NCBI RefSeq assembly: GCF_000744375.1 | Contig: NZ_JQLU01000005.1 | Coordinates: 1,550,001 to 1,614,000 of the forward strand | Reading direction: 5' to 3' | Source of the DNA: Carnobacterium gallinarum DSM 4847 | GTDB taxonomy: Bacteria > Bacillota > Bacilli > Lactobacillales > Carnobacteriaceae | Length of the DNA stretch: 64,000 bases | Shown here: piece by piece, positions 16,705 to 25,623 of the stretch | How the letters are laid out: each line of letters starts with the position of its first letter | Numbering within the stretch: the first letter of the stretch is position 1 | Made by a program: the position numbers and the translations under genes | Notes under the pieces: model-generated | Databases searched by the model: none | What the model saw: the letters and a program-made list of their open reading frames with translations, nothing else | What the model was told of the DNA's origin: nothing

Positions 16705-19290
16705 TCAATTGTTTTCATCTTTTAAAGAGTCGATAATCGGTGTTTTTCTGATAGAGCGTGTTGCCAGAAAACTGATGATTAAGAGTAGTAAAAGAAAGAC
16801 GATTCCACAGAAGAACATTGCTGTAAGTGGCAAGTAGAAGGTAAATGTAAAGATTGAGCCTATACCTCTAAAGAATAAGAAAATGAACCCAATACCTAAT
16901 AAATTGCCTAGAAGCAAAGATTTAATGCCTAAAGAAAGATTTTCATAAATTAACATTTTGGTAAAGGCTTTTGGTGTCATTCCAACTGATTTTAGAATGG
17001 CAAATTCTCTTTTTCGTAGCGCAATACTTGTAGATGTAGTATTGATAATGTTCGTGAAACCAACGAGACTAATCAATGTAATAAAACCATAACCAAAAAT
17101 CATAAAGACCATATTTGTATCTTTTGTATCTTGGGCAGTTTTAATATTATTGCTAATAGTAAATGAAGGTTCTGCTTTAAAAGCATTGTTTAATTGCTTA
17201 GCAACCACTTCATCTTTAGTAGGCAATACATTTAATTGAGCATCCAAAGAAAAATCACTTGTTTTTTCCAGTTTTAGGTCAGATATAATTTTTTTGAAAT
17301 TTGTTTTATTTGTTATGAAGATTGGTTCATTTCTACTGAATAAAAAATTATCTTTTGGTAATTTATTGAGTTCAGCAATAACTTCAATTGAACTTTTAGG
17401 CTTACTTTCTTCAGTATTATTCGAGTCAGACTCAGTATCGGAACTATTCGTTACAGCGAACTTTTGCTGAACCAAACTACCTGCTTTAAAAATAGTTCCT
17501 TCTTTTATTTGTCCTTGACTTTCATTTATTGTTTTACTAGGAAGATTGAGAAGTAGTACTGGAACTGCACCATTTATAGGTGTATCTATCTGTGAAACTG
17601 CAACAGAATCTAATAAGCTTTGGTAACTTTTGTCATCAATATAAGATAGCTTCAAGTAAAAATCTTGACTTTCATGAAACAATTCTGTTCCAAAAGGGGA
17701 TAAATGATCTTTTGGTAAAGGCATTTTAAGGGTCGTACTTGCCTGAAGACTATAATCCACTACAGAAGAATTGTTTTTTAATTCTGTATCCAACGTACTG
17801 AAAAATCTATCAATTGTTGCCGGAATATTGACTCTGGCAGAAACCGTTAAATCACGAGAGGGGGTATCTCCATTATATAAACTTTCAGACTTAAATAGAT
17901 AATCGACAAATCCAGAAAAAGCGACAAATAATGTAATGCTAATGGTTAAAGATAGCAAGCTAGCTAAATAGCGTTTACGATTCCGTTTTTGATTTTTAGT
18001 AGCTAAAACTCCCTCAAATTTAAATAGTTCTGTAATCAGTGGAGAAACTTTTAACTTTTTGGGATTTAAACGAATCGTTTGGACTTGTAAAATATTTTGC
18101 AAAGGACTAACTTTTCCGGCTTGTTTTGCTGGAATTAAAGCTGAAATAAATAAAATAATGCATAAAATAGCTACGGCAATGAGTAAAGTAGCAAAATTAA
18201 TAACAAAGCTTAATTTAATGCCTCCGCTAGCTAAAAGCTTTCCCGTAAATTGAAAGGTAATAAATATTCCTGCAAGACCAGATAAAATCCCTAAAGGAAT
18301 GGAAAGTATTCCGATAATAAAACTTTCAAAATAAACACTGTCTTTTAGCTGTTTGGGTGTTGCTCCAACACTTGCTAAAATACCAAACTGTCGTTGGCGT
18401 TCACTAACCGAAATACTAAAACTTGTATAGATAACACTAATTGAACCAATCGCAATTAAGCCAATAATTAAACTGACAACAGAAACCATAAAGGTATAGA
18501 AGCTTTCTTTTTTAGATAAACCTAAGAAAGAGAGAACTGACTTATTATAAGATAGTACAGTGCCTTCAGAATCGAGTCCTTTTTGAAGTTTTTCGGTGAA
18601 TTGGTAGAAATCTTTGGTATCTTTGACTTTAATATAAAAGGATAAAGGTTTACTGGGAGACAATTTTTTCTCCGGAATAACAGTTAAATATTGATCATAT
18701 TCTTGATTATCATAGTTTGTTGGATAAAGAGTTCCAACAACTTTAAACGTTCTTTTTTTAGGGCTTTTCAGAGCTTTATCCCAGTTAGACAAGTCTTCTC
18801 TGGCAACTGAACCGATGGCTAAAGTAATCTCTGAACCAACAGGATATGTTTGATAATTGACGTTGGAAGCTGTTGAAATAACTAGCTCATTTTCATTTTT
18901 AGGCAACCGTCCCTGTTGAATAGTTCCAAGTGTATTTGGTTTTTTTTGAATGGCTTCAGGGGTGAATTGTTGAATTTGAATAAAAGGTTTAGCGTAATCA
19001 TCTTTTACTTCGTTTTTAGCAAAATCTCCGGCTTGAGTAACAAAGTAACTTTCGACATTGTTATTTTGGGTAATCCGCTCCATTTTATCCTGAGGTACAT
19101 TTTCAATTAATAGATGCCAATCTCCATCACTTCTTAATGTTGAGCGATACATCGTATCTTGGAAGCTAGACATCATAGTTAAAACGCCGGTTACCATAGC
19201 TGTTGAAAGAATAACCGCAATAATTGTAATCAAGGTTCTTCTTTTATTCTTAGTAAGTTGTTTAATAGTTAATTTTTGAATGATACTCAT
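16705..19290 (-). CDS. ABC transporter permease with two FtsX domains
   Basis: 861 residues. A first membrane segment (about 19-42), a large outer domain (about 43-260), three segments, then a second copy of the same layout (segment near 440, outer domain to about 720, three final segments), each ending in an FtsX domain. This is the long MacB/LolE-like layout used in peptide, lipid or antibiotic resistance exporters, not the ten-helix BceB layout. ATGA overlap with the ATPase gene upstream shows they are one complex. A two-component system in the same operon suggests induction by the substrate, probably an antimicrobial peptide or cell wall stress. Confidence 0.88.
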   Translation of the reverse strand: MSIIQKLTIKQLTKNKRRTLITIIAVILSTAMVTGVLTMMSSFQDTMYRSTLRSDGDWHLLIENVPQDKMERITQNNNVESYFVTQAGDFAKNEVKDDYAKPFIQIQQFTPEAIQKKPNTLGTIQQGRLPKNENELVISTASNVNYQTYPVGSEITLAIGSVAREDLSNWDKALKSPKKRTFKVVGTLYPTNYDNQEYDQYLTVIPEKKLSPSKPLSFYIKVKDTKDFYQFTEKLQKGLDSEGTVLSYNKSVLSFLGLSKKESFYTFMVSVVSLIIGLIAIGSISVIYTSFSISVSERQRQFGILASVGATPKQLKDSVYFESFIIGILSIPLGILSGLAGIFITFQFTGKLLASGGIKLSFVINFATLLIAVAILCIILFISALIPAKQAGKVSPLQNILQVQTIRLNPKKLKVSPLITELFKFEGVLATKNQKRNRKRYLASLLSLTISITLFVAFSGFVDYLFKSESLYNGDTPSRDLTVSARVNIPATIDRFFSTLDTELKNNSSVVDYSLQASTTLKMPLPKDHLSPFGTELFHESQDFYLKLSYIDDKSYQSLLDSVAVSQIDTPINGAVPVLLLNLPSKTINESQGQIKEGTIFKAGSLVQQKFAVTNSSDTESDSNNTEESKPKSSIEVIAELNKLPKDNFLFSRNEPIFITNKTNFKKIISDLKLEKTSDFSLDAQLNVLPTKDEVVAKQLNNAFKAEPSFTISNNIKTAQDTKDTNMVFMIFGYGFITLISLVGFTNIINTTSTSIALRKREFAILKSVGMTPKAFTKMLIYENLSLGIKSLLLGNLLGIGFIFLFFRGIGSIFTFTFYLPLTAMFFCGIVFLLLLLIISFLATRSIRKTPIIDSLKDENN

Positions 19291-19970
19291 TGGCGCAACA
19301 CCTCATCTTTAGTGATCTTGCCATCCTCGATTGTAATAATTCGATCGGCTTTTAAGGCGATTTCTGGGTCATGAGTAATCATAATTAATGTTTGCTTGTA
19401 TTTTTCATTAGAAATTTTTAGCAAGTCTAATATTTCTTTGGAATTGTGACTATCTAAGTTCCCAGTAGGTTCATCAGCTAAGACAATTGCGGGTTGATTA
19501 ATTAAAGCCCGTCCAATGGAAACACGTTGTTGCTGCCCACCAGATAGTTGATTTGGTAAATTTAATTGACGGTTCTCGAGACCAAGCGTTTGTAAGAGAC
19601 TCTCTAATTTTAGTGAATCAATCTTAGCGTTATCTAGAGAAAGGGGTAAGGTAATATTCTCAACTACATTTAAAATTGGCAATAAGTTATAGAACTGATA
19701 AATCAATCCAACTTGGCGTCGTCTAAAAATAGCTAACTTTGTTTCATTTAGTTGATAAATAGAACTATTGTTAATTGTAACTTCTCCTTCAGTTGGTCGA
19801 TCAACTCCCCCTAAAATATGTAGGAGAGTTGATTTTCCTGAACCAGAAGGACCAATAATCGCAACAAATTCCCCTTTTTTCACTGAAAAACTAACATCGT
19901 CTAATGCTTTTACTTGATTTTCTCCAACACCATATATTTTGGAAACATTTTTTACAGTTAAGATATCCAT
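19287..19970 (-). CDS. ABC transporter ATPase, MacB/LolD type
   Basis: 227 residues from ATG 19970, which has AAAGGAG eight bases upstream; a GTG at 19979 would abut that site. Walker A GPSGSGKST, Q-loop IYQFYNLLP, signature LSGGQQQRVSIGRAL, Walker B IVLADEPTGNLD and the H-loop MITHD are intact. It drives the FtsX permease encoded next. Confidence 0.93.
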   Translation of the reverse strand: MDILTVKNVSKIYGVGENQVKALDDVSFSVKKGEFVAIIGPSGSGKSTLLHILGGVDRPTEGEVTINNSSIYQLNETKLAIFRRRQVGLIYQFYNLLPILNVVENITLPLSLDNAKIDSLKLESLLQTLGLENRQLNLPNQLSGGQQQRVSIGRALINQPAIVLADEPTGNLDSHNSKEILDLLKISNEKYKQTLIMITHDPEIALKADRIITIEDGKITKDEVLRQ

Positions 19971-20046
19971 ATATGTCACTCCTTTTATTTGCTTGATTAT
20001 TTACAGTATAACGAGCCAGAGTGACAACTTAGTGACAAAGGACAAA

Positions 20047-21291
20047 TTAAATAATTCCTTTGTAGAGTTTTACTTCAAATTTAGCTCCTTGGATCTTATT
20101 ATTCTGGACTTCAATCGTTCCATGATGTTTTTCAATAATTGTATGAGCCATTGCTAAACCAATTCCAACACTATCAGACAAAGCATTACTTCCCTTGTAG
20201 AAGCGTTTAAATAAATAAGGCAAATCTGTTGGCGCAATACCTGTTCCTTCATCTTGAATAATCAAAGAAGTAAAAAGTGGATTTGTCGTTGTTTGAATCT
20301 GAATGGTTCCTGCAATGGGTGAGTATTGGACTGCATTTTTAATTAAATTCAAACTCGCCTCTTTTAAATATTTATAATCGCCAACAATGACTAAATCCTC
20401 TGCCAAATCCAAATGAATAATCAAACGTTTATGCTGAATTAAAACATCTAAATGTGTGAGGCAGTCTTGAATTAACTCAGTCAGCTGAATTGGTTTAGAC
20501 TGTAGTTTAAGAGTCCCCGCATCAAATTTAGTTAATGTTAATAAACTAGTGATTAGAGATTGAATTCGATCTAACTGAGGAATGAATTGTTTAGAAATTT
20601 CCTCTTGTTGTTGTAATGTTAAAGGACCATCAAGTAAATCCGTTAAAATATACAAGGAAGTCAATGGTGTTTTTAATTGGTGGGAAATATCCGCAATGCC
20701 GTTTGCTAATTCTTTTTTTGCATCGGTGGCTAGTTCTTTTTCAGCAGATAAATCTTCTGTAAAGGAATAAAGCTGGTCCTTAATTTCACTAAGAGCCCCT
20801 TCGCTAATCGCCAACATATCGTAGGTTTGTGTTCCCTTGGCGCTTTGTTGAATATAGAGCTGTAAATCATTTAGTTGCTGATAGAATTTTGTTAAAGCCA
20901 ATGTAAAGAAAATAAGTCCGCCTAGCCATAAAAGACTGATTAGACTCCATCCAGTTAGTAAGTCGACGTGATAATTTTTAGTAATTAATGGATAGTTTGC
21001 AGTAAGCCCTAAGTCGATTAATTTTGTTCGGCCTGCTTTAGCAGTGGCTTCATCAATTTTGCCAGAAGTATAATAATGAAAAAGGGCATTATCTTTTGTA
21101 CTATCTGGATCTAAATCCAATAAACCAAGTTGGTCAGCAATAAACTGCTCCGCTCCATTGCGTTCACGGATATAACTATAGTGTTGAAAGAGAGTAAAGC
21201 CAATTAAGCAAATAAATCCAAAAAGTAAATAGCTCCAAAACCACCTTTTCACAAATGGATTTTGAAAAATCGAACGAAGTCTTTTTATCAT
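20047..21291 (-). CDS. Sensor histidine kinase, OmpR-partner type
   Basis: 414 residues. Two membrane segments (about 15-36 and 113-135) bracket an outer sensing loop of about 75 residues. Then a DHp domain with ISHQLKTPLTSLYIL (phospho-His), and a HATPase domain with the N box NLIKNAVQYSP, G1 DEGTGIAP, F box LFKRFYKG and G2 GIGLAMA. All key residues are present. It overlaps the response regulator gene by 4 bases and is followed, after about 70 bases, by the ABC transporter genes, which it likely controls. Confidence 0.92.
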   Translation of the reverse strand: MIKRLRSIFQNPFVKRWFWSYLLFGFICLIGFTLFQHYSYIRERNGAEQFIADQLGLLDLDPDSTKDNALFHYYTSGKIDEATAKAGRTKLIDLGLTANYPLITKNYHVDLLTGWSLISLLWLGGLIFFTLALTKFYQQLNDLQLYIQQSAKGTQTYDMLAISEGALSEIKDQLYSFTEDLSAEKELATDAKKELANGIADISHQLKTPLTSLYILTDLLDGPLTLQQQEEISKQFIPQLDRIQSLITSLLTLTKFDAGTLKLQSKPIQLTELIQDCLTHLDVLIQHKRLIIHLDLAEDLVIVGDYKYLKEASLNLIKNAVQYSPIAGTIQIQTTTNPLFTSLIIQDEGTGIAPTDLPYLFKRFYKGSNALSDSVGIGLAMAHTIIEKHHGTIEVQNNKIQGAKFEVKLYKGII

Positions 21292-21980
21292 ATCGTGTGT
21301 TCTCCCTTGCTATCAAAAAAATAACCTAAACCACGAATTGTTTTTAAACGTTGCGGTTGTTGGGGCTTATTTTCAATTTTCTGACGTAATCGTTTCATCG
21401 TAACAGTAAGTGTGTTGTCATTAACAAAATTACCAGAATGATCCCAAATACTAGCCAAAATTTGTTCTCTAGTTAAGGTGCGATTTGGATGTTCCATTAA
21501 GTATTGAAGCAAACGATATTCCAGTGGTGATAGGTTAATCTCTTGAGTATAGCGCTTCACAATTGGTTGAGTTAGTGAAAGCTCTAGCTCTCCAATAATA
21601 ATTGAAGGTTGAATGAGAGGCTGAGTTTCTGTAGCAAGGACATTCTTAATCCGGACTAAAAGCTCTCTTAAACGAAAAGGTTTAGTAATGTAATCTTCTC
21701 CTAGTTCCAATCCAGCAACTAGTCGTTCTTCTTCATCTACCGCAGTTAGAAAAATTAACTTACTAACAGGATAATTCTTCTTAATAGTTGTACCTAAGTC
21801 AAAACCGTCACCATCAGGCAAACCTAAATCTAATAAAATTAAAGAAAAATTATGCTGGTTTAATAGTAAATTAGCTTGTTGAATAGAGCTAGCAATTGTA
21901 ACAACATAGCCAGCTTGTGTTAGAGCTAAAGCCAAACTATCGGCAATTAATTTTTCATCTTCAACAATTAATAAATTCAT
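21288..21980 (-). CDS. OmpR/PhoB-family response regulator
   Basis: 230 residues from ATG 21980; the longer frame from 22001 would cover the ribosome site AAAGGAAG. The receiver domain (1-115) has the acidic pair ED near residue 9, phospho-Asp in LILLDLGLPDGDG and Lys in ITKPF. The winged-helix domain (about 130-228) has RTLTREQILASIWD and LRQKIENKPQQPQRLKTIRGLGY. It is the first gene of the operon with the kinase and ABC transporter. Confidence 0.93.
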   Translation of the reverse strand: MNLLIVEDEKLIADSLALALTQAGYVVTIASSIQQANLLLNQHNFSLILLDLGLPDGDGFDLGTTIKKNYPVSKLIFLTAVDEEERLVAGLELGEDYITKPFRLRELLVRIKNVLATETQPLIQPSIIIGELELSLTQPIVKRYTQEINLSPLEYRLLQYLMEHPNRTLTREQILASIWDHSGNFVNDNTLTVTMKRLRQKIENKPQQPQRLKTIRGLGYFFDSKGEHTI

Positions 21981-22062
21981 CTCTTCACTTCCTTTAAGCA
22001 AGTATGTAACCGTATCATATCATGTTTTTTAATCAAATGTCGTAAGTATTTAGCTAGAAGAT

Positions 22063-22506
22063 TTGCGTTTGTTATTGGCGAATATGTTAGCTACTTTTGT
22101 CATAGTAGTGATGGAAACTAATAGTCAAGAAGTTCAGATTAGTGTGGAAAATTTCAATGAACTGTTGAAAATTCAGTCTTTATCAGGCAGAAAAAAACAG
22201 TTAGTTTTATTGTATCAACAAATTTGTATAGAATTTAATCAAAAAAGAAAAGCAATAATCATGAGTTGAAAAATAAATTAGGTGATTATTTGCAGCGACA
22301 TTTTTGAGATAATCAACTAATTTTAAATAGAGTTGAGGAGAAAGTTAATTTAAATCCTAGTTATTTATCTGCTTTTTTTAAGAACAATTAGGAGTTAATT
22401 TTGTTAGTTATATGACGTATTTATGTATTAATGAAGCAAAAAAGCTGTTGAAAAAAACAGAGTTAATGGTTTCAGATATTTCGGAACTAGGTATACTTTT
22501 TAACTA
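22063..22506 (+). pseudogene. Decayed AraC-type regulator (C-terminal HTH relic)
   Basis: An open stretch of 68 codons at 22063-22269 with ENFNELLKIQ is followed by reading through two stops: KLGDYLQRHF, ILNRVEEKVNLNPSYLSAFF, then EQLGVNFVSYMTYLCINEA, KKLLKKTELMVSDISELG. That is the first and part of the second helix-turn-helix of AraC/XylS proteins. The N-terminus and the last helix are missing. It lies divergent to the response regulator and may once have controlled the region. Confidence 0.7.
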
Positions 22507-22547
22507 ACTAGCCACTACTCTGTATAGTCAGAGTAGTGGCTAGTTAG
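22504..22547. terminator. Strong bidirectional terminator
   Basis: A 19-bp stem beginning CTAACTAGCCACTACTCTG with a six-base loop, followed by a T run (plus strand) and preceded by A-rich DNA. It separates the bacteriocin-like operon from the AraC relic. Confidence 0.85.
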
Positions 22548-22557
22548 ATTTTTTATA

Positions 22558-22749
22558 TTATTTTTTGAAATTTAAAATCCAAACAGGTAGCCAAATTATT
22601 GAAAAGGAAATAATACACATCAATAATCCGAATTTTAAGTCGGAAGGCAGTATTATTAAGATAATTAAACCGAGGAGACTAAAAAATAAGCGCTTAATCC
22701 ATTTAGATTTATTTCCAACATGTAACCACGGCACCAATAATTCCACCAC
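22558..22749 (-). CDS. Small two-helix membrane protein, candidate immunity protein
   Basis: Up to 63 residues with a basic segment (NKSKWIKR) and two hydrophobic helices (about 22-38 and 41-58), ending in LNFKK. It starts inside the 3' end of the bacteriocin-like gene in another frame, with an AGGAGG nearby; the start may be GTG 22749, TTG 22737 or GTG 22734. Overlap implies translational coupling. Size, topology and position fit an immunity protein of a membrane-active bacteriocin, but no family is recognised. Confidence 0.55.
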   Translation of the reverse strand: MVELLVPWLHVGNKSKWIKRLFFSLLGLIILIILPSDLKFGLLMCIISFSIIWLPVWILNFKK

Positions 22750-23416
22750 CTCCTACTACTATAATACCAGCTAAACATCCCGCGCAAATTGGAGCGGCTA
22801 GTACACAAGGAGCTCCGCATAATTTTAGGATCACTGCAATAACTCCGCCAGATGCTCCAACAATTGCTCCAAAGCAAGCAACATCCAAACCGCGTTGTTG
22901 ACTTAATTGTTGAAGTTCTTTAATAGAGTTTTTTGTTTCCTCATTTGAAATGTATTTGATAGTTAAGTCTTCATTTCGAGCCTGTTGTCCATCTACAAAT
23001 TGATTAATCCAAAATGTATGATTTTTAGATTCTGTAAGTTGTTGTTCAGAATAATTAACAATTTCCTCGTTTTCAAATGCAATTGTTATATTGCTTAAAA
23101 TATTAAAATCAGAGCTATTTTTGAAAGGGATAGTTAATAGCATAAAGCCATCATATTCTGTCAACTTACTGGCATCAAAATCTAAATTATCTTTTGATGT
23201 TTTTAAATCAATATTTTGAGTGGAGATTTCTTTTTTAGTTAAATCAAGATACTTAGAGAAAAGACTTTGATTTGTATCAAAATTAATTTCTTTAATCATT
23301 TTTGCCATATTTATTGGGTTATTAGAATTGATAGTAGCAGCGTTGCTCAGTATAGGCATAGAAATAAAACTTAAAATGATACCAAAAATTAAAGATAGAT
23401 TGATTATTTTTTTCAT
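22709..23416 (-). CDS. Secreted pre-protein with a six-cysteine hydrophobic C-terminus; halocin-C8-like bacteriocin candidate
   Basis: 235 residues. An N-terminal signal peptide (IFGIILSFISMPILSNAA, cut after Ala about 26) is followed by a hydrophilic pro-region (about 27-172) and a very hydrophobic, glycine-rich tail of about 60 residues. The tail has six cysteines (LDVACFG, KLCGAPC, ICAGC, VTCWK), enough for three disulfides. This layout (secreted precursor, large hydrophilic pro-part, compact cysteine-rich C-terminal peptide) is that of halocin C8, where the pro-part also gives self-immunity. The gene is coupled (TAATG) to a thioredoxin-like gene that could form the disulfides, and a divergent Rgg-type regulator lies beyond it. 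Function is inferred; I know of no assay. Confidence 0.7.
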   Translation of the reverse strand: MKKIINLSLIFGIILSFISMPILSNAATINSNNPINMAKMIKEINFDTNQSLFSKYLDLTKKEISTQNIDLKTSKDNLDFDASKLTEYDGFMLLTIPFKNSSDFNILSNITIAFENEEIVNYSEQQLTESKNHTFWINQFVDGQQARNEDLTIKYISNEETKNSIKELQQLSQQRGLDVACFGAIVGASGGVIAVILKLCGAPCVLAAPICAGCLAGIIVVGGGGIIGAVVTCWK

Positions 23417-23895
23417 TAGATTGTCTCCTTAAAATAATTAATAATTTTTTTATAGTCATTGATTTCTTCACTAGAAAATTGTTTTTTTATTTTGCCATTT
23501 TCAAGCTCAATAATTGTAGGAACAAATGTGATTCCGACTTCATCAGTAAATTTTTCAAAATTTGAATCTTTTCTAGCCAAGTCAGTGTCATAATAATAAA
23601 TAGCTCCATATTTTTTTGCATTTTTCAAAACTTCATTAGTTTTTGATATAAGGTTAAGACATTCAGGACATGTTTTTCTACCAATATAAATAAAACTTTT
23701 TTCATTCTTTTTTGTTAATGAATTAAATTCTTCGGTATTAATTTTTGTTAAGTTCATGGTTTTTAAAGCATAATTAACGTTTGGCTTATTGGTTGTTATA
23801 AAAACACCTAAAACAATAACTAATAAAATAAATGAAAATAACAAAATACGGACCATTTTACTTTTCATAAATCCAGCATAAAATAATTGGTTCAA
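23416..23895 (-). CDS. Membrane-anchored thioredoxin-like protein, bacteriocin accessory (Bta/PedC type)
   Basis: Up to 159 residues. One N-terminal membrane anchor (about 14-35), then a thioredoxin fold with active site GRKTCPECLN (CPEC) and the cis-Pro segment ITFVPTIIEL. Proteins of this kind accompany disulfide-containing bacteriocins (PedC/Bta group) and oxidise or isomerise the cysteines outside the cell. The stop overlaps the start of the six-cysteine pre-protein. The start is uncertain: TTG 23895 has its AGGAGG 18 bases away, ATG 23868 has none, and the AGGAGG is better placed for a 15-codon frame at 23858-23905. Confidence 0.78.
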   Translation of the reverse strand: MNQLFYAGFMKSKMVRILLFSFILLVIVLGVFITTNKPNVNYALKTMNLTKINTEEFNSLTKKNEKSFIYIGRKTCPECLNLISKTNEVLKNAKKYGAIYYYDTDLARKDSNFEKFTDEVGITFVPTIIELENGKIKKQFSSEEINDYKKIINYFKETI

Positions 23896-24041
23896 TATGA
23901 ATCATATATACCTTCTCCTCCTTTCTTTTTATGAAGTACACTGAAATATTACTACACTTTTATTTATATATTAGTTATGATACCATATATGATATCTAAT
24001 GGTCATATGTTTCATATTAGCAAAAGGAGATGTTATTATAA

Positions 24042-24905
24042 ATGGATATTGGAAATACTTTAAAAAGAATAAGAGAAGCAAAAAATTTTACACAAAAAGA
24101 AATATCGGAAGGAATATTGTCACTAAGTTTCTATAATAAGATAGAAAACGGGAAAAATTCTTTAACTGTGCAATTATTTTTTGAAATTTTGAATAGATTA
24201 AATGTAGATTTCGATGAATTTTTTTTCATTCATAATAATTATACAAAAAATATCTATGATAACTATTGGTATAAAATATATGATTTTTATTACTTATCAG
24301 ATTCAATCGGTTTAGAAAAATTAATCGAGTCTCTTGCTTTAGACTATCAAAATACAAAAAATATAACATTGAATCATTTATTGCATCTTGCTCATATAGT
24401 AAATTGTAGAATTAAAAATATTTTACCAGATGAAAAAGTCATTGAAGAAATTTGCACATATTTACTATCTATAGAGAGTTGGACTAAATATGAAATAAGA
24501 TTATTTATCTCAATTATGGATGTATTTGACTTTGAGCTACTTCTTATTTTATCTAGAAAAATATTAAGTAGATTACGAAATTATTCAAAGAACCAAGAGT
24601 ATGCTCATTTTATGAATGATGCTTTAATTAACTTAATAATTATTTGTTTAGAATCAGGGAAAATAAATGATAGTTTGTATTTTTTAAATTTACTAAAATC
24701 TCAAAGATTAGATGGGAAACATTTATATGAAAAAAATATAGTGAATTTTCTAGAAGGAATTTATTTATTAAGTTTAGGAGATAAAAAAGGTGAAGAAAAA
24801 GCAAATAAAACGATTGAAATATTTGAATATCTAGAAATGAAAGACCATGCAAAAAAATATAAAATCTTTTTAGATAAAATGAAGAATGAAAGAGTACAAA
24901 ATTAG
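24042..24905 (+). CDS. Rgg/GadR/MutR-family transcriptional regulator
   Basis: 287 residues: an N-terminal XRE helix-turn-helix (about 5-60; LKRIREAKNFTQKEISEG and FYNKIENGKNS) and a C-terminal all-helical TPR-like region. This is the size and layout of Rgg-type regulators, which often respond to short peptide pheromones and control neighbouring bacteriocin genes. It is divergent from the thioredoxin-like/bacteriocin operon across a 146-base region containing overlapping dyads (for example CATATATG near 23980), where it probably binds. Start ATG after AAAGGAG. Confidence 0.85.
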   Translation: MDIGNTLKRIREAKNFTQKEISEGILSLSFYNKIENGKNSLTVQLFFEILNRLNVDFDEFFFIHNNYTKNIYDNYWYKIYDFYYLSDSIGLEKLIESLALDYQNTKNITLNHLLHLAHIVNCRIKNILPDEKVIEEICTYLLSIESWTKYEIRLFISIMDVFDFELLLILSRKILSRLRNYSKNQEYAHFMNDALINLIIICLESGKINDSLYFLNLLKSQRLDGKHLYEKNIVNFLEGIYLLSLGDKKGEEKANKTIEIFEYLEMKDHAKKYKIFLDKMKNERVQN

Positions 24906-24996
24906 TTGTTCATAAAATTCGGATTATGTTATATTTTGAGGAAGAAAAGTTGAGAGCGTTTGCGTTACAAAAAATAAATGAACGAGGTGAATTTAA

Positions 24997-25569
24997 ATGA
25001 AAGTTATTTTAGGTGCAGGAGCAACTTATTATGAAGGGTGGCACGCAACTCAAGAGGCGGAGCTGAATTTAGTTAATCCAGATGATTGGGAGAAGCAATT
25101 CTCATTCGCTTCGCTAGATGCATTATTGGCAGAACATGTTTGGGAACATTTAACTTTGACTGAAGGAGAGCAGGCAGCTAAACTTTGTTACAATTATTTG
25201 AAGCCAGGGGGATATCTTCGTGTGGCAGTACCAGATACTAATTTTCGGAATCAAGCTTATCAGGACTTAGTTCAAGTTGGTGGTCCGGGACCAATTGATC
25301 ATCAGGCATACAGTCATAAGGTAGTTTATGATTATCAGACACTGCGAGAAGTATTTGAAAAAGCTGGATTTGAAGTAGAATTGCTTGAATATTGCAATAA
25401 AATTGGTGATTTTCACTATCATTATTGGAATCCTGCAGATGGTAAGATTGTCCGTTTACTACGCTATGATACACGAAATAGCCAAACAGGGTTGGGAATG
25501 ATTTCGATTATAATTGACGTACATAAACCATTTATTTTAAAAGAAAAAGGTACAGACAAGGCTTTTTAA
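24997..25569 (+). CDS. SAM-dependent methyltransferase-like protein
   Basis: 190 residues with a shortened Rossmann methyltransferase core: an N-terminal VILGAGA strand, the WHATQEAELN segment, LLAEHVWEHLT (acidic loop and motif preceding the active site), LKPGGYLRVAVPD (motif post-I), and a C-terminal IDVHKP. It resembles the small cytosolic methyltransferases of COG4627. The substrate is unknown. Ribosome site GAGGTG. It stands between the Rgg regulator and the TetR gene. Confidence 0.8.
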   Translation: MKVILGAGATYYEGWHATQEAELNLVNPDDWEKQFSFASLDALLAEHVWEHLTLTEGEQAAKLCYNYLKPGGYLRVAVPDTNFRNQAYQDLVQVGGPGPIDHQAYSHKVVYDYQTLREVFEKAGFEVELLEYCNKIGDFHYHYWNPADGKIVRLLRYDTRNSQTGLGMISIIIDVHKPFILKEKGTDKAF

Positions 25570-25623
25570 ATGTAGTATAGTACAGATAGATGCTACGGCG
25601 AATAAAGTAGAAGGTGAACAGGT

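Noticed and set aside
22665-22877. Serine- and tryptophan-rich 70-residue frame inside the six-cysteine pre-protein gene
   Set aside because: Out-of-frame shadow of the glycine-rich coding region; no ribosome site of its own and no coherent features.
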